Of a DNA stretch of 13,121 nucleotides, positions 7,684-13,121 are shown piece by piece. The stretch's first letter is position 1; the number at the start of each line of letters is the position of its first letter. The notes under the pieces are model-generated. The model worked only from the letters and a program-made list of their open reading frames with translations, made no database searches and was not told the DNA's origin. Both the position numbers and the translations under genes were made by a program. The DNA is from Nitrospirota bacterium (GTDB taxonomy: Bacteria; Nitrospirota; Thermodesulfovibrionia; Thermodesulfovibrionales; JdFR-85), in contig JAADHP010000102.1 in the NCBI GenBank assembly GCA_013151785.1, positions 1-13,121 on the forward strand, given 5' to 3'.

Positions 7684-7977
7684 ATGAGTAGAAAATTTCT
7701 TTTAATAGGTTCTTTAATAGGTGGTCTTTTAAGTGTAGCCATAGCGCTTTTAATGGATATCCTCTTTTCTGATGCCCTCCAGGGAACCTGGCGTGACGCT
7801 ATCTCTCATGATCTTCATAACTTCTTTTCATTAAATACAACTCCTGACAGTATCATTGTTTATGTTATTTTTATATTTATCTTGCTGATTCTGTTTGTCA
7901 TTGGTGCCCTTTTTGGAAGTATTTTTACAATGCTAATATATCGCTTTATGAAATTCCTGGGGAGTTCGGAGGAATAG
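7684..7977 (+). CDS. Small two-helix membrane protein of unknown function
   Basis: I do not recognise a named family. The 97-residue protein has two hydrophobic segments, about 5-27 and 56-82, joined by a polar loop with several charged residues and ending in a short charged tail. No haem-binding or metal-binding motif is visible. The stop is 1 base before the GTG start of the multihaem cytochrome gene, whose ribosome binding site lies inside this gene's end, so the two are almost certainly one transcript. That suggests a membrane partner or assembly helper for the cytochrome. There is no clear Shine-Dalgarno sequence; see the -10 element 5 bases upstream. Confidence 0.75.
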   Translation: MSRKFLLIGSLIGGLLSVAIALLMDILFSDALQGTWRDAISHDLHNFFSLNTTPDSIIVYVIFIFILLILFVIGALFGSIFTMLIYRFMKFLGSSEE

Positions 7978-7978
7978 T

Positions 7979-8821
7979 GTGAAAGCACGCCCTGCAATCC
8001 TGTTAATAATCCTCCTTGTCTGTCTTATTCTTATACTTAAGGGTTATAAATACTACGAATATACACAAACAGATCCTAAATTCTGTAATACCTGTCATCT
8101 TGTAGAGGAAGGGGTCAGGACGTGGCGTCTAAGTAAACATAGCAATCTCATCTGTCAGCGCTGCCATGTTCTTACATTAATAGAAGAGAATCGTCTCCTT
8201 TTAGCCTTTGCTATGAAGGGTTCATGGCGTGTAAAACAGACCCACGGCTCCATAAAGCCCTGGGAGAGTTGCCTTGACTGTCATATGCAGGATGCTTCTC
8301 AGGGCTCTGTATCCCTGAGAACATCCTACGGACATGCCCGTCATGTCTTCATGCAGGATATAAAATGCAATGCCTGTCACAGAGGCGATATACATGACTT
8401 CAGGGCTGACTCGAAGAAATGTCAAACCTGTCATAAGGACAAACTGGTTCACGGGATGGGAATGGCGGGTCTTTATTGTCTTAATTGCCATCGCTTTGGA
8501 GAAACAAAACCCAAGATGGTATCACAGGAACGGTGCTTCGGCTGCCATACAACCATCCCCACAAAAGGTGTAATGTCAGGTGTTAAGTGTTTCGACTGTC
8601 ATAAACCCCATGGACAACTCAAGATGGAAAGCAAAGACTGCCTTGGAACCTGTCATGGTAATGAAACCAGGGTAGGCCAGCATGGCAAACATCTGGCACT
8701 GGGAAGGCTTCAATGTATTGATTGCCACAAACCCCATACATGGGTAGTTAAGAAGGAAAATGCTCCAGGACTATGTGACAGATGTCATCCCCTGAGAGAT
8801 CCAATGACCTTTATATATTGA
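7979..8821 (+). CDS. Membrane-anchored multihaem cytochrome c (11 haem-binding motifs)
   Basis: This is a 280-residue NapC/NirT- or NrfH-like start followed by a long multihaem body. An N-terminal membrane helix (about 5-21) without cleavage-site features is followed by ten CxxCH motifs at Cys36, 59, 98, 130, 148, 167, 186, 204, 246 and 266. One CxxxCH (Cys221-Leu-Gly-Thr-Cys225-His226) makes a possible eleventh site. The bulk would sit in the periplasm and pass electrons between the quinone pool and periplasmic or outer acceptors; the exact redox partner cannot be told. Many extra His residues could serve as distal ligands. The GTG start follows GGAGGA with a 5-base spacer. Haem attachment by a System I or II maturation pathway is implied but not encoded here. 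Confidence 0.92.
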   Translation: MKARPAILLIILLVCLILILKGYKYYEYTQTDPKFCNTCHLVEEGVRTWRLSKHSNLICQRCHVLTLIEENRLLLAFAMKGSWRVKQTHGSIKPWESCLDCHMQDASQGSVSLRTSYGHARHVFMQDIKCNACHRGDIHDFRADSKKCQTCHKDKLVHGMGMAGLYCLNCHRFGETKPKMVSQERCFGCHTTIPTKGVMSGVKCFDCHKPHGQLKMESKDCLGTCHGNETRVGQHGKHLALGRLQCIDCHKPHTWVVKKENAPGLCDRCHPLRDPMTFIY

Positions 8822-8840
8822 TCTGGTGACATGGAACCAT

Positions 8841-8871
8841 AAAAAAAATGCTGTCCAGGGATGGACAGCAT
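8841..8871 (-). terminator. Rho-independent terminator, minus strand
   Basis: A perfect 9-bp stem ATGCTGTCC / GGACAGCAT (8848-8856 / 8863-8871) with loop AGGGAT is flanked on its left by eight A residues. These become a T tract after the hairpin on the minus strand. It therefore terminates minus-strand transcription, about 130 bases beyond the potassium channel stop. The plus strand has no T tract after it, so it is a poor terminator for the cytochrome operon. Confidence 0.8.
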
Positions 8872-9001
8872 AATTAAGGGGAGGTAACGAGGCGCTGATT
8901 ATATTTTACATAATTATGCATTTAATGTCAAGTTATAATTTTAGGTTATATGATAACAGGAGAGTTGCTGTACCATATGGATATGTTATAAAACAGAGTA
9001 G

Positions 9002-10003
9002 TTAGACAAGTTCTGTTTTAGCTCCTGCCTGTTTTTCCAGTTCTTTCAGTTTTTCTCTTTCTCCAATGGCAATCAGGGTATCACCAGGTTTGATTTTGGT
9101 ATTATGTACAGGATTAAATTTCATCTCTCCTTCTTTTCGCTTGATAGCCACTACAATTACCCCGTACTCCCGGCCTATGCCTGCCTCGTGTATGGTTTTA
9201 TCGGCAAGAAAAGACCCCTCTGCCACCTCTATCTCTTCCATCTGGAGTTCAATATTACCACTTTTTGTAGCAAATTCAAGAAAATCTACCACTGCAGGCT
9301 TTAACACTGAATGGGCAATCCTTAGGCCGCCTATATGATATGGTGATACCACCCTGTCTGCACCAGCCCTCAGGAGTTTTTGCTCAGAGCCTTCCTCACC
9401 TGCCCTTGCAACTATCAAAAGATTCGGGTTGAGTTCTCTTGCACTTAACACAACATATAGGTTCTGGGCGTCTGTGGAAAGAACAGAGATCAACCCCCGT
9501 GCCCTTTCAATGCCGGCCTCTTTTAACAGCTCATCCTTTGTGGCATCACCAAAGATGAAGGGTATGTCATCATCTGCATCAAGTGCCAAATGTTCCTTTT
9601 CTATGACCACAAATGGAACCTTATGTGTCTTAAGCTCCCTGCATATAATATGTCCCATCCGACCATAGCCACATACAATGAAATGGTTTTTCATATTTCT
9701 CAGTTTTTTCTCCAATCTCATCCTCCCAAATAGCTTTTGTATTTCGCCTTCCAGGATAATCTTTATACCATTGTTTACAACATAGGCCACCACACCTACT
9801 CCGAAGAAAACCAGCACAATTGTAAATGCCCTGCCCATGTGACTCAGTGGCCTTACCTCCTGGTAACCAATTGTTGCCAGGGTAATTACGGTCATATAGA
9901 GGGCATCGAAAAAAGGCCATCCTTCAATAATAGAATAACCGATGGTACCGGTAAGTAAAACACTGACTACAAGAACAATGGAAAACAGGGCTCGTTTTCT
10001 CAA
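9002..10003 (-). CDS. Potassium channel with TrkA-type NAD-binding (RCK) domain
   Basis: This 333-residue inner-membrane protein resembles the MthK/GsuK type. Two helices (about 6-25 and 58-82) flank a pore loop with selectivity filter TIGY (44-47); Gln48 replaces the more usual Gly. A Rossmann TrkA-N domain follows with GYGRMG (112-117) and an acidic residue Glu135 at the end of the second strand, the expected dinucleotide ligand. A TrkA-C domain fills about 240-325. The start is TTG, because no ATG precedes the first helix in frame; AAGGAA lies about 10 bases upstream. The gene stands alone. A terminator lies downstream at 8841-8871, and a weaker 8-bp inverted repeat (8990-8997 / 9012-9019) overlaps its stop. 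Potassium is the expected ion by family; direct evidence is lacking. Confidence 0.92.
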   Translation of the reverse strand: MRKRALFSIVLVVSVLLTGTIGYSIIEGWPFFDALYMTVITLATIGYQEVRPLSHMGRAFTIVLVFFGVGVVAYVVNNGIKIILEGEIQKLFGRMRLEKKLRNMKNHFIVCGYGRMGHIICRELKTHKVPFVVIEKEHLALDADDDIPFIFGDATKDELLKEAGIERARGLISVLSTDAQNLYVVLSARELNPNLLIVARAGEEGSEQKLLRAGADRVVSPYHIGGLRIAHSVLKPAVVDFLEFATKSGNIELQMEEIEVAEGSFLADKTIHEAGIGREYGVIVVAIKRKEGEMKFNPVHNTKIKPGDTLIAIGEREKLKELEKQAGAKTELV

Positions 10004-10129
10004 TATCCAGCCGTTCCTTCTATGTGTGATTTCAGTTTTTTATAATATAACATAGGTAGTATTGAAGATGTGTAGCAGTTGTTTCACATAATCCGCAAAG
10101 ATATACCACTTCCAGATAATATTAATGTA

Positions 10130-10147
10130 AAAAACATGGCTGTTTTT
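10130..10147 (-). terminator. Weak terminator candidate after the Mut7-C gene
   Basis: AAAAACA and TGTTTTT pair around a TGGC loop just beyond the stop of the minus-strand gene, and the minus strand continues with a run of T. The stem is only 7 bp and AT-rich, so it may be inactive. The rest of 10004-10151 shows no other feature. Confidence 0.25.
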
Positions 10148-10151
10148 GATA

Positions 10152-10622
10152 TTATACTTTTAGGTCCATGAGTATTTTCCATATATTGTGAGTATGCGAG
10201 CCTTCCCAGTAGATACGTCCACAGCTACTGCAACGCTGAAATCTCCTGTGATGAAGATACACATATTCTGGCACAAGCCCCTGTACCATTTCCTTCTTGA
10301 TGTCTTCAAGAGGGATATTGCAGTGCATACAACGCCTTGAAGCGGTCTCCTTTGGGAACAGGGTAACAACCTCCTTTATCTGTTCTTTCACATCTTCTGA
10401 TTCAATCAACAGATGCTCTACGGTAAATCTTTTTGTCAGCTCTCTGTCGCGGGTGAGGAGTATCCTGCCTTCAGACCTTGCAAGCCTGACCAGTGCCCTG
10501 TCATCAATATCCCTGTGATACTGGACATCATAGCCAAGGAATCTCATCCATCGTGCCAGTCGTCCAAGCATGGCATCTGCTATAAATCCTCTCTTTTTCA
10601 CCGAAAAATGCCTATTAAACAT
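10152..10622 (-). CDS. Mut7-C RNase domain protein (PIN-like)
   Basis: This 156-residue protein matches the Mut7-C (former DUF82) family of PIN-like predicted RNases. Seen: the hallmark FIADAMLGRLARWMRFLGYDV (13-33), with Asp16 as likely metal ligand; further acidic residues (Asp38, Asp40-Asp41); LLTRDRE (55-61) with Asp59; and a C-terminal zinc ribbon Cys98/Cys101 and Cys131/Cys134. Substrate is unknown. The start is uncertain: the ATG at 10622 has no ribosome binding site and lies 13 bases from the foot of repeat copy 3, while a GTG seven codons in would give the N-terminus usual for the family. The repeat leaves no room for an ordinary promoter between it and the gene, so transcription must start in or beyond the repeat. 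Confidence 0.88.
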   Translation of the reverse strand: MFNRHFSVKKRGFIADAMLGRLARWMRFLGYDVQYHRDIDDRALVRLARSEGRILLTRDRELTKRFTVEHLLIESEDVKEQIKEVVTLFPKETASRRCMHCNIPLEDIKKEMVQGLVPEYVYLHHRRFQRCSSCGRIYWEGSHTHNIWKILMDLKV

Positions 10623-10635
10623 TTAACAAAATTTG

Positions 10636-10770
10636 GGATAGATGGGTATATGGTTTTCATCTCATTCTCGTCAGGCATCCTGCCTGCCTCCGAGGGAATT
10701 TTGCGATTTGCCATCCACGGCAAATCTTATGCAAAATTCAAAACCGTTCAAACCCTATACCCATCTATCC
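10636..10770 (-). repeat. Structured dispersed repeat, copy 3 (complete, 135 nt)
   Basis: The outer arms 10636-10656 and 10750-10770 pair at 20 of 21 positions, with a sequence unrelated to the arms of copy 2. The core stem GAATTTTGC / GCAAAATTC is at 10696-10704 / 10731-10739. Hairpin 2 is GATTTGCC / GGCAAATC (10705-10712 / 10719-10726) with loop ATCCAC. Hairpin 1 is GTCAGGCA / TGCCTGCC (10670-10677 / 10681-10688), one mismatch, bracketed by CTC (10667-10669) and GAG (10692-10694). Read on the minus strand the bulge is GGA and both loops contain GGA. It points at the Mut7-C gene. Confidence 0.9.
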
Positions 10771-10782
10771 ATATCTATCCAT
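10763..10782. repeat. 10-bp tandem duplication at the edge of copy 3
   Basis: ATCTATCCAT occurs twice without a gap (10763-10772 and 10773-10782). The first unit covers the tip of the right outer arm of copy 3, so arm sequence has been duplicated outward. Confidence 0.8.
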
Positions 10783-10890
10783 AAACCTGACTCTAAGGTC
10801 AAATGGTAATTCTGGGTTTTCAGAACTTATAGACTATCCCTTTAATAATATGTTACCATATGGCATTTACAATAATACCCTTTTAAAAGG

Positions 10891-10918
10891 CAAATTTGCC
10901 GATTGACTTATCAGTCAG
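10891..10918 (-). repeat. 28-nt flanking module shared with 81-108
   Basis: This is the reverse complement of the module beside copy 1, with 24 of 28 positions alike. It sits 6 bases outside copy 4, on the same side relative to the element. TGACT and AGTCA form a small stem around GATA. The remainder of 10783-10924 is AT-rich intergenic sequence with two short palindromes (CCATATGG and CCTTTTAAAAGG) and no defensible gene. Confidence 0.6.
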
Positions 10919-10924
10919 TTTTAT

Positions 10925-11059
10925 GGACAGGTGGATATTGGCTTTACCGCTCATTCTCAGCGGACATCCATGTCCGCTTTCGAGGCAATTTTGCGATTCA
11001 CCCTCAAGGTGAATCTTATGCAAAATTGAAATCCGCTCAAAGCCAATACCCACCTGTCC
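10925..11059 (-). repeat. Structured dispersed repeat, copy 4 (complete, 135 nt)
   Basis: The outer arms 10925-10945 and 11039-11059 pair at 20 of 21 positions. The core stem is CAATTTTGC / GCAAAATTG (10986-10994 / 11020-11028): compared with copies 2 and 3 the first pair is swapped from G-C to C-G, a compensatory double change. Hairpin 2 is GATTCACC / GGTGAATC (10995-11002 / 11008-11015). Hairpin 1 is AGCGGACAT / ATGTCCGCT (10959-10967 / 10970-10978), bracketed by CTC and GAG. It is exactly the same length as copy 3 and in the same orientation. Unlike the others, the minus-strand bulge is GAA and the hairpin 2 loop lacks GGA. Confidence 0.9.
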
Positions 11060-11135
11060 GTTAGTAGTTTGGTTGTTTTTTCTATCAGCACTTTTGGGTT
11101 TTTAAAAATTCTATAAACCATAAAAGGACAGCAAT

Positions 11136-12109
11136 ATGAAAACTATACTGGTTACTGGCGTGGCTGGCTTTATTGGACACAAGGTTGCAGATGTCCTCCT
11201 CCAGAGAGGACTTTCTGTGGTGGGCATTGACAATATGAACGACTATTATGACCCCAGACTGAAAGAATGGCGATTGATTTCCTTGAAAAAAAATCCCTGC
11301 TTTCATTTTATCCAGTCAGATATTGATGACTACAGAGTACTGAAGGATATATTTGAAAACCATCCTATTGATGCTGTTATAAACCTTGCTGCCCGTGCTG
11401 GTGTGAGGGCATCTGTTGCTGACCCCTGGGTATATCTTGATACCAACATAAAAGGCACCCTTAATCTACTTGAATGCTGTAAAGAGAGGGGTATAAACAA
11501 GTTCATTCTGGCCTCTACATCAAGTCTTTACGGGTTTAACGAGATGCCCTTTGAAGAAACCCAGCGTACGGACACACCATTGTCTCCTTATGGTGCAACA
11601 AAAAAAGGGGCTGAGGTACTCTGTTACTCTTATCATTATCTTTATGGTATGGATATTATAATACCCCGTTATTTTACCGTTTACGGGCCGGCAGGGCGGC
11701 CTGATATGAGTATATTCAAGTTTATTAAGAATATGGATCTCGGGAAGGCTATTCCTGTCTTTGGAGACGGAAAACAAAGGCGAGATTTTACGTATATCGA
11801 TGATATAGCAGAAGGCACGGTACGGTGCCTTGATCTGTCAGGATTTGAATAGTCAACCTTGGCAATGATAACTCTGTGGAGCTAATGTATGTAATCAACC
11901 TGATAGAAGAAGGCCTCGGAAAAAAGGCAAACATTGAGTATCTGCCACGTCATCCTGCAGATGTAGAGGCTACCTGGGCATCAATTGAAAAGGCAAAGAC
12001 CCGGCTTTCATGGGTTCCTCAGGTAGATATTGAGGAAGGTGTCGAAAGAACAATCAGATGGTATAAAGACAATAGAGAATTTGTTCTTTCTCTGAAGGAG
12101 GTAGAATGA
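11136..12109 (+). pseudogene. NAD-dependent nucleotide-sugar epimerase, frameshifted
   Basis: This is a short-chain dehydrogenase-type sugar nucleotide epimerase, closest in feel to UDP-glucuronate 4-epimerases, which supply sugars for polysaccharide or LPS. The first part (11136-11852, 238 residues) has GVAGFIG (8-14) for NAD binding, a STSS segment (127-130), catalytic Tyr152 and Lys156 in SPYGATKKG, and RYFTVYGPAGRPDM. It stops at TAG (11850-11852). The missing C-terminus continues in another frame from 11849 to 12109, reading IVNLGNDNSVEL onward. Adding one A at about 11849 (GAATAG to GAAATAG) joins the two into about 324 residues, a normal length. The ribosome binding site AAGGA lies 7 bases before the ATG. 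Either a true recent inactivation, a sequence error, or less likely a programmed shift. Confidence 0.88.
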
Positions 12110-12534
12110 AAAAGCTTGCCATAGTGTCCCTTATGACTCTTGCTCTCCTGATTCCAGCCTGTGGCGGGAAAAAGGAGGTTAAAAGGCCATCGCCTGAGGC
12201 AATACTTATTAAAAAGGCATTTAATGTAGCGGAAAAGATCAAGAATGCCTATCTCCGTAAAGACCGTTATGCATTAAAACAATACTGTACAAAAGAAGGT
12301 TATCTGACCCTTATCAGTTCTATGAAAGACTTTGATTCAGCAGCAATAAGCTTTCAACTAAGATGGGCTGACATTAAAAAAGACAAGATTATCCTTTATA
12401 TCTACTGGAGGGGAACATGGCGGCTTAGAGGTAAAATGTATGAAGACTCGGGGCTGGGAGCCTTTGCCTTTCGGGGGGACCCACCGCGACTCTCCGATAT
12501 TCTCAGGGCAAACCCTTTCAGTAACCCCCTGTAG
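12106..12534 (+). CDS. Small hypothetical lipoprotein
   Basis: This 142-residue protein has a lipoprotein signal peptide: MKK, a hydrophobic core, and lipobox LIPAC with Cys19 as the likely lipidated residue, followed by a Gly-Gly-Lys-Lys stretch. Signal peptidase II cleavage and anchoring to a membrane is expected. The mature part (AEKIKNAYLRKDRYALKQYC, about 42-61) followed by beta-rich segments resembles NTF2-like folds, but I cannot name a family. The ATG overlaps the TGA of the epimerase in an ATGA junction, with a strong AAGGAGGT upstream. It was thus translated together with the epimerase, and the frameshift upstream need not abolish its expression because of its own binding site. Confidence 0.8.
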   Translation: MKKLAIVSLMTLALLIPACGGKKEVKRPSPEAILIKKAFNVAEKIKNAYLRKDRYALKQYCTKEGYLTLISSMKDFDSAAISFQLRWADIKKDKIILYIYWRGTWRLRGKMYEDSGLGAFAFRGDPPRLSDILRANPFSNPL

Positions 12535-12539
12535 AATCA

Positions 12540-12758
12540 TCATCCGCAACTGCTACAGGCGCTTCCACTACTGCCACAGGAGGAGCACCCTCCACCCTGT
12601 CCTGCAAAGGGCTTGTCTACTCCTGACATACCAAACACAGAAAACTTTTTCATCACATCAGAGCTTTCACATTTTGGGCACTTGATCTCGGGGTTACCGA
12701 AAACAAGCTTCTCAAACTCCTCACCACAACTCTTGCATTTATATTCAAAAATAGGCAT
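12540..12758 (-). CDS. FmdB-family zinc ribbon protein
   Basis: This 72-residue protein begins MPIFEYKCKSCGEEFE, the FmdB/putative regulatory protein signature. Two CxxC pairs (Cys8/Cys11 and Cys27/Cys30) form a zinc ribbon. The tail is rich in Gly, Ser and Cys and carries two more CxxC pairs (Cys58/Cys61 and Cys68/Cys71), a common feature of the family. The function is not established. AAGGAGG lies 9 bases before the ATG. The gene converges on the lipoprotein gene with a 5-base gap, so no separate terminator fits between them. Confidence 0.92.
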   Translation of the reverse strand: MPIFEYKCKSCGEEFEKLVFGNPEIKCPKCESSDVMKKFSVFGMSGVDKPFAGQGGGCSSCGSSGSACSSCG

Positions 12759-12877
12759 CTTTTATTTCCTCCTTATAGATATTAACATTTAGTACCCTTA
12801 TCAGGCAAATATTATCGTTTATTTACCAAGATTATTGTCCAAAAAGATTCTATAAGAAAAAAGATGAAAGGCAGGGT

Positions 12878-12919
12878 ACAGTGAATACTGTAAACAGTAA
12901 GCAGTGAGCAGTAAGGAGT
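12878..12919. repeat. Degenerate heptanucleotide tandem repeat
   Basis: Six 7-base units read ACAGTGA, ATACTGT, AAACAGT, AAGCAGT, GAGCAGT and AAGGAGT. Four successive units end in the pattern A-R-C/G-AGT. The first two can form a small hairpin (ACAGT / ACTGT). It resembles short tandemly repeated heptamers known from other bacteria. The rest of 12759-13030 is AT-rich intergenic sequence with no defensible gene or promoter. Confidence 0.55.
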
Positions 12920-13031
12920 CATAAGAAGGGCAACAGGTGGTGAAGAAGGCCATGTAGCAATACCGACAGTGACATACAACAGCAATTCTTATGTACCTTA
13001 ACATAGTGATTTACTTCCAGGCAACTTTACA

Positions 13032-13121
13032 GGCACATAGGTATTGCCTTCTCAGTCATTCTCGCATGCCATCCAAGGCATGCTCCGAGGAGAAAATCAG
13101 GTTCACCCTCCTGGTGAACCT
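13032..13121 (-). repeat. Structured dispersed repeat, copy 5 (right end cut by window)
   Basis: Seen: the outer arm (about 13032-13050), CTC (13061-13063), hairpin 1 GCATGCC / GGCATGC (13064-13070 / 13077-13083) with loop ATCCAA, unpaired TCC, GAG (13087-13089), the core arm GAAAATC (13092-13098), and hairpin 2 AGGTTCACC / GGTGAACCT (13099-13107 / 13113-13121) with loop CTCCT. The partner arms should follow beyond the window, starting with GATTTTC. Its distance from outer arm to the end of hairpin 2 equals that of copies 3 and 4. The core variant is that of copy 1. It faces the FmdB gene, about 270 bases away. Confidence 0.85.

Noticed and set aside
7463..7684. Open reading frame across repeat copy 2
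   Set aside because: It lies over the palindromic element, its codons come from stem sequences, it has no ribosome binding site, and it ends at the start of the real membrane protein gene.
9137..9150. GYQ in the potassium channel filter as a defect
   Set aside because: TIGY is intact and variation at the residue after Tyr occurs in bacterial two-helix TrkA channels, so it is noted in the gene entry only.
10413..10784. Plus-strand open reading frame of 123 codons over the Mut7-C gene and copy 3
   Set aside because: It is antisense to a clearly recognisable Mut7-C protein and then runs into the repeat; it has no family features.
10636..11059. Copies 3 and 4 as a composite transposon or a MITE pair
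   Set aside because: The terminal arms differ in sequence between copies, no target-site duplication is evident, and there is no transposase in the window. The copies are direct, not inverted, and nothing lies between them but intergenic sequence.

Overview
The window looks like a chromosomal segment of a Gram-negative, moderately AT-rich, probably anaerobic bacterium. The combination of a YceD-RpmF-PlsX-FabH cluster, an 11-motif multihaem cytochrome c, a GAF-GGDEF signalling protein and a Mut7-C RNase fits Nitrospirota (Thermodesulfovibrionia-like) or a deltaproteobacterial relative. This assignment is inference from protein character, not a database result.

Layout. 1-241: a cut copy of a structured repeat, then a consensus-quality sigma70 promoter. 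242-2971 (+): DUF177/YceD, ribosomal protein L32, PlsX and FabH, tightly packed, coupling ribosome assembly to phospholipid and fatty-acid initiation. 2975-7175 (-): a GAF-GAF-GGDEF diguanylate cyclase, then the classic pair of a stomatin-like slipin and its membrane serine protease NfeD. 7176-7683: a long intergenic region with a second repeat copy. 7684-8821 (+): a two-helix membrane protein overlapping in organisation with a membrane-anchored undecahaem-type cytochrome. 8841-10003 (-): a terminator and a TrkA-type potassium channel. 10152-10622 (-): a Mut7-C RNase. 10623-11135: two more repeat copies. 11136-12534 (+): a nucleotide-sugar epimerase broken by a one-base frameshift, and a small lipoprotein. 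12540-12758 (-): an FmdB-type zinc ribbon. 12759-13121: heptamer repeats and a fifth repeat copy cut by the window end.

The most unusual content is non-coding. Five copies of one element (about 135 nt; one has a roughly 43-nt expansion) lie only between genes. Each folds on paper into a long outer stem (20 of 21 to 23 of 23 pairs) enclosing an inner 9-bp stem with a hairpin and a second hairpin bracketed by CTC and GAG. The stem sequences differ from copy to copy, but both sides change together, while unpaired bases (GGA in loops and bulge, AATGA) stay conserved. This is the covariation signature of a structure under selection. In the orientation that faces the neighbouring genes, hairpin loops present GGA, and in the first copy the loop region matches the CsrA/RsmA-binding consensus ACARGGAUGU. 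I suggest a family of structured RNA (possibly CsrA-binding) or of structure-recognised mobile DNA; the sequence alone does not decide which.
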